Position numbers and translations under genes: made by a program
Shown here: piece after piece, positions 26,490 to 36,182 of the stretch
Numbering within the stretch: position 1 is the stretch's first letter
Layout: the number at the start of each line of letters is the position of its first letter
Notes under the pieces: generated by a model
The model's database searches: none
The model's input: the letters and a program-made list of their open reading frames with translations, nothing else
Told to the model about the DNA's origin: nothing
Assembly: GCA_030426345.1 (NCBI GenBank)
Contig: JAUHYU010000033.1
Location: forward strand, 1-49,425
Length of the DNA: 49,425 nt
Origin: Bacteroidia bacterium
Lineage (GTDB): Bacteria > Bacteroidota > Bacteroidia > Cytophagales > Cyclobacteriaceae
Direction of reading: 5' to 3'

Positions 26490-27809
26490 TTATTCATTTT
26501 CAGTATTAACTCTTTTTACTCCAACTTGTTCACCTTCACTACCGGCGATCGTCATGGCCACCGTGGCATCTCCGGTTACATTTACTACTGTTCTACACAT
26601 GTCCAATGGCCTGTCGGGAGCCACGATCAGGGCAAGTCCGGCAGCAGGAATCCCGGCTGCTTCCAAAACAATGACCAACATAACCATCCCAGCACCAGGC
26701 ACTCCTGCAGATCCTATCGAAGCTAGCACTGCCGTACCTACGATAGCAAGTTGACTGGCAATCGATAATTCTAACCCCATAGCATGGGCGATAAACACTG
26801 CAGCCACACTTTGGTACAAACTGGTTCCATCCATATTGATGGTTGCACCAAGAGGCAACACAAAACTACTTACCTCTTCAGATACGTTCAGGTTTTTTTC
26901 TACACTTTCCATAGTGACAGGCAGCGTGGCAGAACTACTGCTTGTGCTAAAAGCCAAAAGCTGTGCATCGCGAATTCCCTTGAAAAAATCCTTATATTTT
27001 ACTTTAGTAAATATTTTAAGAATTGAAGGGTAAATCGCAAATATCATGATCGCTAACCCGATCAACACCGTGACGGCATAAAGCATCAAGGCATTCAATA
27101 TCTCGATTGCCTTAGCCGGCTCGTCCCCCGCGATTTCCACTATTAAAGTAGAAATAAGTGCAAAAACCCCATATGGAGCAAACATCATAATATAATGGAT
27201 AATCTGAATGACCACATCATTCAAACCCTCAAAAAAGCCAATAACTATATTTTTCTTATCAGATTTAATTTGCAACAGTGCTATACCAAAAATGATCGCA
27301 AAAAAGACAATCTGAAGCATGTTTGAATTTTGAGATGCCGAGTCGATCAGATTATCAGGAATAATATTGATCAAAGGCTGGAGCGGCCCCTCTTCCTTAA
27401 ACTTTTTTGCGTCATCAGTTTTAGAAACTGCATCGTGCTCAAACATACCCATAAGTTCCGTTCTCGTATCTTCAGTGATAATCTTGCCGGGTTGGATTAT
27501 GTTCACGATCAACAAGCCAATAGTCGTAGCAATTACGGTTGTAACTAAATAGATGCCTATGGTTTTTCCTCCCATTCGCGATAGTTTGGAGATGTCACCG
27601 AGATTGGATACCCCTACAATCAAGCTAGCTAAGATCAGCGGCATGGCAACCATTTTAAGCCCATTGACAAAAATCGTCCCAAATGGCTTGATAAAATGGA
27701 TTACGAAAGAATTGGGAATACCAACAAAAATGGAAATCAATCCAAAAACTAAACCAAGAACCAGGCCTATCAGTATTTTCGTATGTAAAGGAAATTTCTT
27801 CTTTGCCAT
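26490..27809 (-). CDS. Dicarboxylate/amino acid:cation symporter (DAACS family)
   Basis: The 439-residue integral membrane protein has the glutamate transporter (GltP/DctA-like) plan of eight helices and two re-entrant hairpins. The serine-rich hairpin FSTSSSSATLPVTME lies near residue 293, the NMDGT motif in LPLGATINMDGTSLYQ near 322-337, and the second hairpin GSAGVPGAGMVML near 367-379. The family moves glutamate, aspartate or C4-dicarboxylates with Na+ or H+. Its ATG overlaps a copy of the dispersed repeat, 21 bp after the aroC stop, so it likely belongs to the batD-aroC unit. Confidence 0.93.
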   Translation of the reverse strand: MAKKKFPLHTKILIGLVLGLVFGLISIFVGIPNSFVIHFIKPFGTIFVNGLKMVAMPLILASLIVGVSNLGDISKLSRMGGKTIGIYLVTTVIATTIGLLIVNIIQPGKIITEDTRTELMGMFEHDAVSKTDDAKKFKEEGPLQPLINIIPDNLIDSASQNSNMLQIVFFAIIFGIALLQIKSDKKNIVIGFFEGLNDVVIQIIHYIMMFAPYGVFALISTLIVEIAGDEPAKAIEILNALMLYAVTVLIGLAIMIFAIYPSILKIFTKVKYKDFFKGIRDAQLLAFSTSSSSATLPVTMESVEKNLNVSEEVSSFVLPLGATINMDGTSLYQSVAAVFIAHAMGLELSIASQLAIVGTAVLASIGSAGVPGAGMVMLVIVLEAAGIPAAGLALIVAPDRPLDMCRTVVNVTGDATVAMTIAGSEGEQVGVKRVNTENE

Positions 27810-27826
27810 GGATTTTTGGTGCTTTT
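27807..27826 (+). repeat. Dispersed repeat, full copy over the symporter start codon
   Basis: CATGGATT at 27807-27814, eight bases (TTTGGTGC), then TTTT. The CAT of the core is the complement of the symporter's ATG, so the repeat occupies the ribosome-binding region. Confidence 0.65.
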
Positions 27827-27830
27827 GGGG

Positions 27831-28907
27831 TTAATTTTTAGAAGATTTATCCAATAGGTAAAAATCTGCAATGACCAAAGCAGCCATAGCCTCCACGATC
27901 GGGACTGCCCTCGGCACCACACATGGATCGTGCCTTCCTTTACCGGAAACAGTTACCTCATTGCCTTCTTTATCAATGCTCTTCTGATCCTGCATGATAG
28001 TTGCCACTGGTTTAAATGCAACGTTAAAATATATGTCCTGTCCATTGGAAATACCACCCTGAATCCCGCCAGAATGATTGGTTTGGGTGGATACTTTGCC
28101 ATCTATATTCTCAAACAAATCATTATGTTCTGATCCCAACATTTTCACGCCTTCAAACCCACTGCCATATTCAAAACCCTTTACGGCGTTAATCCCTAAC
28201 ATGGCTTTTCCCAACTCTGCGTGAAGCTTATCAAAGACCGGCTCTCCCAGACCGACTGGTGTTCCTTGAATCACACAAGAAACCACTCCTCCGATAGTAT
28301 CCTGATTTTTTCTGGTTTGATCTATCAATTCAATCATTTCTTCCGCCACCACAGGTTCCGGACATCTGACTATATTATCTTCAATCTTAGAAAAATCTAG
28401 CGTGGTATAGTTCTTTTCAAGACGGATGCTCCCCGCCTGCGAGACATAAGCATGGATTTCAACCCCTAATTGCCTCAACAACAATTTGGCGATGGCCCCT
28501 GCCGCAACTCTTGCAGCAGTTTCTCTGGCAGAACTTCTTCCGCCTCCACGATAGTCACGTATTCCGTATTTCTGATGATAGGTATAATCAGCATGCGATG
28601 GCCTGAATTTCTCTGCTATATGTGAATAATCTTTGCTCTTCTGGTCTTCATTATATATCACGATGGCAATAGGTGTACCAGTGGACTTTCCTTCAAAGAC
28701 ACCGGATAGAATCTCTGCCTTATCTCCCTCTTTTCTCTGCGTAGTGATTTTTGACTGCCCCGGCTTGCGTCGATCTAATTCCATTTGTATAAAATCCTCA
28801 TCGATTTCCAATCCGGCCGGACAACCGTCGATGGTAACACCAATAGCTTTCCCATGAGATTCACCAAAAGTGGTAATCCTGAATTTATTTCCGTAAGTAT
28901 TTCCCAT
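27831..28907 (-). CDS. aroC: Chorismate synthase
   Basis: The 358-residue product catalyses the last shikimate step, 5-enolpyruvylshikimate-3-phosphate to chorismate, with reduced FMN. Family signatures are present: [22 protein letters not shown] at the start (spread over residues 2-23), the [19 protein letters not shown] segment near 120-138 and [18 protein letters not shown] near 330-347. Length is normal. Its ATG shares a base with the TAA of batD (TAATG), which implies translational coupling. The symporter follows 21 bp downstream. Confidence 0.97.
   Translation of the reverse strand: MGNTYGNKFRITTFGESHGKAIGVTIDGCPAGLEIDEDFIQMELDRRKPGQSKITTQRKEGDKAEILSGVFEGKSTGTPIAIVIYNEDQKSKDYSHIAEKFRPSHADYTYHQKYGIRDYRGGGRSSARETAARVAAGAIAKLLLRQLGVEIHAYVSQAGSIRLEKNYTTLDFSKIEDNIVRCPEPVVAEEMIELIDQTRKNQDTIGGVVSCVIQGTPVGLGEPVFDKLHAELGKAMLGINAVKGFEYGSGFEGVKMLGSEHNDLFENIDGKVSTQTNHSGGIQGGISNGQDIYFNVAFKPVATIMQDQKSIDKEGNEVTVSGKGRHDPCVVPRAVPIVEAMAALVIADFYLLDKSSKN
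28451..28458 (+). repeat. CATGGATT core inside aroC
   Basis: Exact core, followed by TCAACCCC and then TAATT. Half copy. Confidence 0.35.
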
Positions 28908-30349
28908 TATTTTCTAAAAATAAAAAATATAGTGAGCCCCAGCATCACCACAATAAATATATTGGCAATAAGCTTCACAATGCCCGCCTTGTTTATGCTT
29001 TCAAGCGTGTTCTTTTCGAGATCAATGATGTTGTAAAATGATCCCAAATCATTAGACGAAATGGATACATTTTTCTTACTTTCCCCGCTCACATTGACGC
29101 TAAATTGAGATTTCAATGTATCATATTCCTCTTTATAAGGATCAAAATAAACCAGTGATATGTAATCTTTCAAATCATATTTGCCAGGTTCATTCGGAAT
29201 GACATAATAGTCAAAACTTTTAGATCCCCTCACCTTATTATTGCTGCGATTGATATTTTGGTTAATATTTGGTGCATAAAAATCAAAATCCTTTGATTCT
29301 GCCACGGTCGGTGCGTCGATTGCGGAAATATTTCCTTCTCCCTGAACTGTAAACTGATATGTGAAACTTTGCCCCGTTTGCAATTCCTCACTTGACAATT
29401 CTTCACCCAAATAATATTTCCCCACAGGCACCTGATCGCGCAATGGATGTGGAGGAAGCTCTTTTACTTTTACAGTCTTCGCCTTGGTATGAAAAATCTT
29501 GGTGTCTGCTTTTCTCGACCTGCCAAAAAATGATGGGTTTTTGGCCACTTTGTACTTTACCATATCCAGAGGAACCGATGGAAACTTGATCTCCTCAGTA
29601 TTCAATGGGAAAAATGATGCCTGAAAAAGCTTGTAATGTCCATATCTTTTGCCGTTTATTTCAATACTTTCTCGATTCAGATTATTTATTTTGAAATTCT
29701 CCTCCCAACAATTTGACGGTGTGATTTGCTTTTTAATTTCCGCAAGTTGTTCAGACAGGTCGTTTGGCCAATCCAATTCGGCTTGATTGGCAGCGGCTAC
29801 AAACAACCCAAGAGTGACAGTTAAGCCTTCTCCTACATAAACCTCATCCTTATCTATGGTCAATGCCAAAAAAGCATCCTCTTTCACGTCCGTAAATTCC
29901 TGAGGCTTTCTCTTGCCGAAAAATTCCTCAAACGGATCGTAAGAGAATGGGTCATACCTTCTTTGTTGTTGTATGGCTGGACCGATTGTGACTCGCTTTC
30001 CCGGAGAACTGACAGCCTGATCGTTTACATTTATCGTGAAAGGCTTAATCACCACTGTACCTTCTTTCATCGGTACATAGTTTTGAATAATGCTCTGCGT
30101 AGTAGAATATTGACCGTTGATGATGTTTGTCGAAGAAGAAGAGGACTGGCCTACCCTGTCAAAACCAGGGATTTCCGGAAAATTATCAATGCTTTTGATG
30201 CGATCATTCTGCACTTCTACCGTTATGGTAAATGCCTGATTCTGGGCAATATTGTCGGGCCCTAAAAGAATTTTTATATTTTGTGCATGACTTGCGCCAC
30301 AAAAAGTGAAAATCAACGTAATAATTACAAGGATTCGTTTTCCTGTCAT
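28907..30349 (-). CDS. batD: BatD family protein
   Basis: The 480-residue product has a signal peptide (about 1-22, ending ASHAQ), several beta-sandwich Ig-like repeats and one C-terminal transmembrane helix (about 458-477), the standard BatD (oxygen tolerance) plan. The opening [20 protein letters not shown] and the later [20 protein letters not shown] are typical. BatD usually works with the MoxR/BatABE complex at the membrane, but none of those genes is nearby. Instead it is coupled to aroC through a TAATG overlap, an order seen in other Bacteroidota as I recall. It heads the four-gene minus-strand unit. Confidence 0.9.
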   Translation of the reverse strand: MTGKRILVIITLIFTFCGASHAQNIKILLGPDNIAQNQAFTITVEVQNDRIKSIDNFPEIPGFDRVGQSSSSSTNIINGQYSTTQSIIQNYVPMKEGTVVIKPFTINVNDQAVSSPGKRVTIGPAIQQQRRYDPFSYDPFEEFFGKRKPQEFTDVKEDAFLALTIDKDEVYVGEGLTVTLGLFVAAANQAELDWPNDLSEQLAEIKKQITPSNCWEENFKINNLNRESIEINGKRYGHYKLFQASFFPLNTEEIKFPSVPLDMVKYKVAKNPSFFGRSRKADTKIFHTKAKTVKVKELPPHPLRDQVPVGKYYLGEELSSEELQTGQSFTYQFTVQGEGNISAIDAPTVAESKDFDFYAPNINQNINRSNNKVRGSKSFDYYVIPNEPGKYDLKDYISLVYFDPYKEEYDTLKSQFSVNVSGESKKNVSISSNDLGSFYNIIDLEKNTLESINKAGIVKLIANIFIVVMLGLTIFFIFRK

Positions 30350-30513
30350 ATCGCTTTTTAGAATTATAACGATTTAGCTTAATTGCATATTTTAAGGATG
30401 CAAATTTATCAGAAAGGTATGATAACAAGAAATTAAATGAAACTTGAATGCAATCATTATACTTTAATTTTCATTTTAATAATTTTTTTAACCATCAAAA
30501 TCTAATTAGTCAA

Positions 30514-30708
30514 ATGTTAAGTTACACCAAAAAGATTTTAACCAAGGTCAGTTTTGACGCTCAATTATTTGAGAAGGAGTTGAAAAAAGCTATTAAATTA
30601 TTGGTTCCCGGAGAATTGAATGAGCTCAGGGAGTGGTGTCTTCGAAAATTTGGAAAGTTGTATAGCACCTTGATCAATCGGTGCTTCCGAATGACAACCT
30701 CAAACTAA
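30514..30708 (+). CDS. Small 64-residue basic helical protein, unknown
   Basis: From ATG 30514 the product is 64 residues, helical and basic (MLSYTKKILTKVSFDAQLFE, then PGELNELREWCLRKFGKL). An upstream ATG at 30448 adds a Phe/Asn-rich leader that looks like non-coding AT-rich DNA, so the shorter start is preferred. A clear terminator directly follows the stop codon, which supports a real short transcript. I believe similar small proteins occur in other Cytophagales but cannot name a family. Function is unknown. Confidence 0.65.
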   Translation: MLSYTKKILTKVSFDAQLFEKELKKAIKLLVPGELNELREWCLRKFGKLYSTLINRCFRMTTSN

Positions 30709-30712
30709 AACC

Positions 30713-30737
30713 AACCCTGCCAAGAGCAGGGTTTTTT
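30713..30737 (+). terminator. Rho-independent terminator
   Basis: AACCCTGC (30713-30720) and GCAGGGTT (30726-30733) form an 8-bp stem with a CAAGA loop, and T6 runs from 30732 to 30737. It ends the small plus-strand gene and abuts the queG stop codon. Confidence 0.88.
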
Positions 30738-31665
30738 ATGAAATGAAATCTATATTTCTTCGCAATCCATGGTACTTAGTTCGTTTCATGGGTGAGTCTT
30801 TAAATATTTTTCTAAATACTTCTTCTGTAAATTCTACCCATCCGTTTTCAGTTATTTCCTTTACTCCTTCAGTTTTTTGAAATTCGGGTTCTTGGTGCTT
30901 TTGTGAAAAGCGATTCCAAGGACAAACTTCCTGACAGATGTCACAGCCAAAAACCCATTGCCCATACTTCCCTCTAAACTCCTCCGGTATCTCATCTTTT
31001 AATTCGATGGTAAGATATGAAATGCATTTACTAGCATCTAAAATGCCTGCATCTGCAAATGCATCTGTAGGACAAGCATCAAGACATTTAGTACACGTAC
31101 CACAATAGTCCTTGATAGGACCATCATACTCCAGTTCAAGATCGATAATCAGTTCGGCCAAAAAAAAGTAACTACCCTGAGTCTTGTTGATCAAAAGTGT
31201 ATTTTTGCCCTTCCATCCCAACCCACTTTTTGCAGCCCATTGCCGCTCCATGACCGGTGCTGAATCAACAAAAACCCGCCCGCCAATTTCCCCAATTTCT
31301 TCCTGAAGTTCTCTAAGAAAGGTTTTGAGCTTATCCTTGATTACAAAATGATAATCCTTTCCATAGGCATATTTGGCAATTTTATAATCAGATGTTTCAT
31401 TCGAATTATCACCTGGAAAATAATTATACAGGAGAGAAATAACTGATTTGGCACCAGGTACTAGCTTGGCTGGGTCAAGCCTTTTGTCAAAATGGTTCTG
31501 CATATATGCCATTTTTCCATGAAATCCCTTTGAAAGCCATGATTCTAATTGAGCTTCTTCCCCGTCCAATTTTTCGGCTTTGGAAATACCGCAAAAATCA
31601 AAGCCCAGGGCCTTTGCCTTTTGCTTTACAAGTTGCATATATTTTTCTTTGGCTGTATAATTCAC
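30736..31665 (-). CDS. queG: Epoxyqueuosine reductase
   Basis: The 309-residue product reduces epoxyqueuosine to queuosine in tRNA, using cobalamin and two [4Fe-4S] clusters. The first cluster motif reads [16 protein letters not shown] near residues 188-203 and the second [11 protein letters not shown] near 242-252. [16 protein letters not shown] opens the cobalamin-binding part. The chosen start is GTG 31665, because [17 protein letters not shown] aligns with the family N-terminus; ATG 31638 is the alternative. It lies five bases after the ruvB stop, so the two are co-transcribed. Confidence 0.95.
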   Translation of the reverse strand: MNYTAKEKYMQLVKQKAKALGFDFCGISKAEKLDGEEAQLESWLSKGFHGKMAYMQNHFDKRLDPAKLVPGAKSVISLLYNYFPGDNSNETSDYKIAKYAYGKDYHFVIKDKLKTFLRELQEEIGEIGGRVFVDSAPVMERQWAAKSGLGWKGKNTLLINKTQGSYFFLAELIIDLELEYDGPIKDYCGTCTKCLDACPTDAFADAGILDASKCISYLTIELKDEIPEEFRGKYGQWVFGCDICQEVCPWNRFSQKHQEPEFQKTEGVKEITENGWVEFTEEVFRKIFKDSPMKRTKYHGLRRNIDFIS

Positions 31666-31670
31666 TGAAT

Positions 31671-32696
31671 CTAAAAAAGGGTTCCTGTTTTGCCGGGCAT
31701 TTCCAAACCAAGGTGTTTGTAGGCAAGGGCTGTGGTTTCCCTACCCCGCGATGTACGCTTTATATATCCCTCCTGGATCAAGAATGGTTCATATACCTCT
31801 TCAATAGTTTCACCTTCCTCCCCGCATGCAGTAGCAATCGTGGATATTCCAACAGGCCCACCACTGAATTTTTCGATTATTGTTCGCAATATCCGATTAT
31901 CCATATCATCCAGTCCATGCTGATCAACATCCAAAGCCTTCAGCGCTATTTCTGCAATTTCTTTGGTAATGGTTCCATCTCCTTTTATTTCAGCAAAATC
32001 CCTTGTACGTCGGAGCAAATTATTCACAATCCTTGGTGTACCTCTACTTCGTCTGGCAATTTCGATTGAAGCATCTTTCTCTATTGGACAATTGAGAATT
32101 CCTGCTGATCTCAATACTATTTTAGTAAGCAAATCGGAATTATAATATTCCAGTCGTGCATTGATGCCAAACCGCGCCCTCAATGGAGAGGTAAGCAGAC
32201 CTGCCCGGGTAGTTGCGCCAATAAGTGTAAATGGATTTAAACTGATCTGCACCGAACGGGCATTTGGCCCAGAATCCAGCATGATATCAATTTTATAATC
32301 CTCCATCGCCGAATACAGGTACTCCTCCACAACCGGATTTAATCGATGGATTTCATCAATAAAAAGTACGTCTCCGGTTTCCAGGTTAGTTAAAAGACCT
32401 GCGAGGTCTCCCGGTTTATCCAAAACAGGCCCTGATGATATTTTCAGGTTTGAATTCAATTCATTGGAAACGATATGGGAAAGTGTGGTTTTCCCAAGAC
32501 CCGGTGGGCCATGCAGGAGCACGTGATCCAATGGTTCATTTCGGTTAGAAGCCGCCTGAACAAATATTTTTAAATTTTCAATTACTTTGTGCTGACCGAA
32601 AAAATCATCAAATGATTGTGGTCTAAGCGCTTTTTCAAACTCCCTTTCGGTTGGGTTTAGCCCCGATGCATCCCCACTCAAATAATCTTCTCTCAT
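31671..32696 (-). CDS. ruvB: Holliday junction DNA helicase RuvB
   Basis: The 341-residue AAA+ motor drives branch migration with RuvA. It shows Walker [11 protein letters not shown] near residue 64, Walker [10 protein letters not shown] near 111, the sensor/arginine region [11 protein letters not shown] near 157-167 and the C-terminal winged helix ending [17 protein letters not shown]. Length and domains are normal. ruvA and ruvC are not in the window. It is the first gene of a two-gene unit with queG. Confidence 0.97.
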   Translation of the reverse strand: MREDYLSGDASGLNPTEREFEKALRPQSFDDFFGQHKVIENLKIFVQAASNRNEPLDHVLLHGPPGLGKTTLSHIVSNELNSNLKISSGPVLDKPGDLAGLLTNLETGDVLFIDEIHRLNPVVEEYLYSAMEDYKIDIMLDSGPNARSVQISLNPFTLIGATTRAGLLTSPLRARFGINARLEYYNSDLLTKIVLRSAGILNCPIEKDASIEIARRSRGTPRIVNNLLRRTRDFAEIKGDGTITKEIAEIALKALDVDQHGLDDMDNRILRTIIEKFSGGPVGISTIATACGEEGETIEEVYEPFLIQEGYIKRTSRGRETTALAYKHLGLEMPGKTGTLF

Positions 32697-32826
32697 GTTG
32701 TTTCCCTGATCAAACCACTAAGATATGGCTTTGATGCTTAAAAGAAAAAGTGAATTGGATAGTCTATGTAAAGACCAGACATATCGGATCAGTCAAATTA
32801 TTGGTTGCTTCCCAAGCTTGGCATTC

Positions 32827-34092
32827 TCAATTAATAGATCCTGACTTTAAGTCTTGCCTTTTGATGGAAGTAATGGATATTTGTTCGTTCATTTCTGCTT
32901 CCAGCCTTGGGCTATATTCATTGTAGAGTTTGAGAAAAGCAGGAACCAGCTCACTAGAAAAATTGGTCGGGGAGTTGGTCAATATACAAATACCAATATC
33001 TCCATCAATATCTATAGCCAGTTGACTTCTAAATCCATTGACATATCCACTATGGAAAGCGATGGTTGACGAAGCATTATTTACAATTCTCCACCCAAGT
33101 CCATAATAGGATTTTTTATAATCCTTCCACCTACTGAAATATTTCCACCGGAGCCTAGTATTGACTTGTGGTTCGAAAATATCATCGAGCATTTTTCGAC
33201 TGATGATATGAGGACGATGCCCGGTCAACGCAATCAAATAATTACCCATATCAGATATACTGGCATTTACACCACCTGCAGATGCCACATTGTAGTAGGT
33301 TTTGGATATTCTACCCGCAGACCATCCTCCTCTTCTTGGGAAATTGGGATATGCGATATTGTCATTGGCCATCATTGAAGCGTAATCTATAGAGGCATTT
33401 TTCATACCCAACGGCTTGAAAATTTCATTTTGTACTAAAGTGTTATAATCTTGCCCAGTAGCACCTGCAACTACTGGCTCAATGGTACCATAAGCCACAT
33501 TTTGATAGCTATATAATTTGCCAGGTTCGGCAAGCAATTTTACTTCTGACAAGGATGAAATCATAGTATTAAGATCCATACCCTCTTCTATATAGTTGGT
33601 ATAGGCATGCTGGATCAGCCCCGTAGATTGAGACAAAATGTGTTTGATTTCCATGCCTTGAGCACATGCAGGATTTTTAAGATGAAATTCCGGATAATAC
33701 TTTTGCACGTGATCATCCCAATTTAATTTTCCCTGAGACACGAGCTTGCTGGTCAATACCCCTGCAAAAGTCTTCGATACAGACCCTATGCGAAATGTCG
33801 TATGAATATCGATAGAATCCATGGTGCCTACTTTCTTCACTCCAAACCCCTCGCCATATATAATCCTTCCATTTTTCACAATTACAATTGCAGCTCCGGG
33901 AGCTTTGGATGAATGAAACATCTCTCCGGCCATTTTACCGAATTCATCGATAAAATTATTTTGCTCGGTAAGAGCCACAGGAAGGTGTGGCGAAACCTCT
34001 TCCTTGGAAGTGATGCTGTTTGATACATGCATCAATGCTACGACTAATATACCGGCGAAAATATACCTAAATCGCGTTAGAGAAATGTTCAT
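32827..34092 (-). CDS. Beta-lactamase-related serine hydrolase
   Basis: From ATG 34092 the product is 421 residues (a TTG at 34107 is also in frame). A hydrophobic N-terminal signal (about 5-25) precedes a class C beta-lactamase / DD-peptidase fold. The nucleophile motif is SVSK in FRIGSVSKTFAGVL near residue 105, the second motif is the YQN of LYSYQNVAYG near 200 and the third is HSG in IAFHSGYVNGFRS near 350. The family contains esterases, peptidases and amide hydrolases, so substrate is open. It is likely periplasmic. It stands alone on the minus strand. Confidence 0.9.
   Translation of the reverse strand: MNISLTRFRYIFAGILVVALMHVSNSITSKEEVSPHLPVALTEQNNFIDEFGKMAGEMFHSSKAPGAAIVIVKNGRIIYGEGFGVKKVGTMDSIDIHTTFRIGSVSKTFAGVLTSKLVSQGKLNWDDHVQKYYPEFHLKNPACAQGMEIKHILSQSTGLIQHAYTNYIEEGMDLNTMISSLSEVKLLAEPGKLYSYQNVAYGTIEPVVAGATGQDYNTLVQNEIFKPLGMKNASIDYASMMANDNIAYPNFPRRGGWSAGRISKTYYNVASAGGVNASISDMGNYLIALTGHRPHIISRKMLDDIFEPQVNTRLRWKYFSRWKDYKKSYYGLGWRIVNNASSTIAFHSGYVNGFRSQLAIDIDGDIGICILTNSPTNFSSELVPAFLKLYNEYSPRLEAEMNEQISITSIKRQDLKSGSIN
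33816..33823 (-). repeat. CATGGATT core inside the serine hydrolase gene (reverse)
   Basis: AATCCATG exact core without the A-run at the expected distance. Half copy. Confidence 0.3.
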
Positions 34093-34137
34093 TTTTAGTA
34101 ATCGCAAAACTTAAATTCCTGTTTAACATTTGGTTTC

Positions 34138-34159
34138 AAAAAAGTTTCTTAAATCCATT
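34138..34159 (-). repeat. Dispersed repeat, one-mismatch copy (reverse)
   Basis: A-run at 34138-34143, eight bases (GTTTCTTA), then AATCCATT. It has one change at the outer core base. Confidence 0.5.
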
Positions 34160-34290
34160 GGACAGTGGATTCTAGCTCTTTGATGAACGACAAATATAAA
34201 TATTTATGTCAAATAAGCCGGATTCTTTCATTTCACGCTCAACTATTTGCACAAAAAGTTTGTGCCTTTTAGAGCGTTATGCAAGCCTTG

Positions 34291-34311
34291 CATGGATTTT
34301 TAACCCTTTTT
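34291..34311 (+). repeat. Dispersed repeat, full copy
   Basis: CATGGATT at 34291-34298, eight bases (TTTAACCC), then TTTTT at 34307-34311. It is intergenic, 98 bp before the apbE start. Confidence 0.7.
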
Positions 34312-34408
34312 ATGCAAAACGTACATCCTTAATCATGCTTTTATAAATATATATATCATCGCTTTATTCTTTTTAAAGATGTAAATTGCGCCGAATTTTT
34401 AAAGGTCG

Positions 34409-34429
34409 CATGGATTTAAGGAACTTTTT
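34409..34429 (+). repeat. Dispersed repeat, full copy over the apbE start codon
   Basis: CATGGATT at 34409-34416, eight bases (TAAGGAAC), then TTTTT. The core contains the ATG (34410) chosen as the apbE start, so the repeat codes for its first residues (MDLRNF). Confidence 0.65.
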
Positions 34430-35459
34430 GAAACGATTTTACCCCCTTGCCCTGATCCTGGCAATGTTTATCGTCTGGAAAATGAGGCAAAATGATCCCG
34501 CCAAACTTCAGATGGTTGAGTTGAGCGGCACAACGATGGGCACTATCGGATATTCCGTTAAGTATTTTAATGAGGACGGCAAAAATTATGGACAAGAAAT
34601 TGATTCCTTGTTAAAAGTTTGGAACCTCTCCCTCTCCACATTTATCCCAGAGTCTGAAATTTCCCGCTTTAACAGCGGTTCGGGTTGTTTTAAGTTCGAG
34701 TCAAAATACTTTCTACCAGTATTAAAAACCAGCAAAATAGTCTTTGAACAATCCAACGGCGCTTTTGACCCAACGGTTGGTCCGCTTGTGAATGCTTGGG
34801 GATTTGGCCCGGACAAATCCATGGCACCTGATAGCATCCGAGTTGATTCTTTGATGCGGCTGGTTGGGTATGATAAAATCACTTTCGATGACAATCAGGT
34901 CTGTAAAGACCTTCCAGGAATTAAACTGGATTTTTCTGCTGTGGCAAAAGGGTATGCCGTTGACGTACTCGCAGATTACCTGATGGCTAAAGGTATTGAT
35001 AATTTATTGGTAGAAATTGGTGGTGAGTTGGTTTGCAAAGGCCACAAAAATGATGGAAAACTCTGGCGCACAGCAATAGAAGACCCGACTGTAGGTCCTT
35101 ATGAACGAAAAGTCTTGGCTGTTGTAGATCTTCAGGATCGTGCCGTAGCCACCTCGGGAAACTATAGAAATTATTATGTGAGAGATGGTGTGAAATACGT
35201 GCACACAATAAATCCTTCTACTGGATATCCGATTTCCCAAAAACTTCTAAGTGCTTCTGTTTTTGCTGATGACTGCATGACAGCAGATGCATTTGCCACA
35301 TCATTTATGGTGTTAGGAGTAGATAAAGCAAAAGAGGTCTTAGAGAAAAACAAATCGCTGGATGCTTACTTAATATACAGCGGGGAAGATGGAGAGATCA
35401 ATACGTTCATTTCAAAAAATATAGCCGCACAAATAGAAAAATATGAGAATAAAGACTAA
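34410..35459 (+). CDS. apbE: FAD:protein FMN transferase (ApbE)
   Basis: From ATG 34410 the product is about 349 residues; an in-frame TTG at 34386 would add eight. A signal anchor (about 8-25) places it outside the inner membrane. The ApbE pattern is clear: ELSGTTMGTIGYSV near residue 40, GAFDPTVGPLVNAWGFGP near 119-136, KLDFSAVAKGYAVD near 172-185, LLVEIGGELVCKG near 200 and TADAFATSFMVLG near 294-306. ApbE attaches FMN to threonines of NqrB/NqrC or RnfG-type proteins. The next gene overlaps its end by 17 bp. Confidence 0.93.
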   Translation: MDLRNFLKRFYPLALILAMFIVWKMRQNDPAKLQMVELSGTTMGTIGYSVKYFNEDGKNYGQEIDSLLKVWNLSLSTFIPESEISRFNSGSGCFKFESKYFLPVLKTSKIVFEQSNGAFDPTVGPLVNAWGFGPDKSMAPDSIRVDSLMRLVGYDKITFDDNQVCKDLPGIKLDFSAVAKGYAVDVLADYLMAKGIDNLLVEIGGELVCKGHKNDGKLWRTAIEDPTVGPYERKVLAVVDLQDRAVATSGNYRNYYVRDGVKYVHTINPSTGYPISQKLLSASVFADDCMTADAFATSFMVLGVDKAKEVLEKNKSLDAYLIYSGEDGEINTFISKNIAAQIEKYENKD

Positions 35460-36180
35460 AGAATGGTTTGGGGAGTGGTTTGATTCTCCATATTATCATG
35501 TGCTGTACCAACATAGGGATAAAGAAGAGGCCAGAACATTTATTGATCGGCTGATTTCATATTTTCAATTTACAAAAAATGATCTCATTCAGGATTTAGC
35601 TTGTGGTCAGGGACGTCATGCGATTTATCTAAACAAAAAAGGATTCGATGTATTAGGGCTGGATCTTTCACCCCAAAACATTGCACATGCCAAACAATTC
35701 GAAAATGAAAGATTAGAATTCTATTTACATGATATGCGATTTCCATGGCAAGGACAAAAATGTGACTATATTCTAAATATGTTTACCAGTTTTGGTTATT
35801 TCGAAACTAATGGGGAAAACCAGCAAGCCGTTTCCGCCATAGCCAACAGCATGAAAAAAGGCGGAAAATTGTTGATCGATTTCCTCAATCCTTATACTGT
35901 TATCAACAATTTGGTACCTGAGGAGGTAAAACTAATAAATGGCATCAAATTCCATATTTGCAAGTACCTGAGCGAAGAATACATAGTTAAGGACATTGCT
36001 TTTGAGGATAATGGGAAAAGATATGAATTTCAAGAAAGAGTAAAGGCCATTCGCAGGGTGAAATTTTTGGAATACTTCGAGCATGCCAATCTGGAGGTGC
36101 TGGACTTATTTGGTGACTACAACCTCAACCCCTATGTAGCAGAGGAATCGGAACGAATGATATTTGTACTGAAAAAATAA
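35443..36180 (+). CDS. Class I SAM-dependent methyltransferase
   Basis: The 245-residue product has motif I LIQDLACGQGRHAIYL near residues 47-62 and the acidic residue of beta-2 in FDVLGLDLSPQNI near 67-79. A motif-IV-like stretch KCDYILNMFTSFGYF lies near 106-120 and GGKLLIDFLNPY near 143-154. It has no signal peptide and is presumably cytosolic. Substrate cannot be read. It overlaps the end of apbE by 17 bp and ends two bases before the ZIP gene, so the three form one operon. Confidence 0.9.
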   Translation: MRIKTKEWFGEWFDSPYYHVLYQHRDKEEARTFIDRLISYFQFTKNDLIQDLACGQGRHAIYLNKKGFDVLGLDLSPQNIAHAKQFENERLEFYLHDMRFPWQGQKCDYILNMFTSFGYFETNGENQQAVSAIANSMKKGGKLLIDFLNPYTVINNLVPEEVKLINGIKFHICKYLSEEYIVKDIAFEDNGKRYEFQERVKAIRRVKFLEYFEHANLEVLDLFGDYNLNPYVAEESERMIFVLKK

Positions 36181-36182
36181 AT

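Larger units (their letters stand above)
34108..34409. other. Divergent intergenic region with repeat copies
   Basis: The roughly 300-bp stretch between the serine hydrolase (-) and apbE (+) holds a reverse variant repeat (34138-34159), a forward full repeat (34291-34311) and the start of a third copy over the apbE start. Promoters for both genes must lie here. No RNA gene is seen. Confidence 0.55.
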
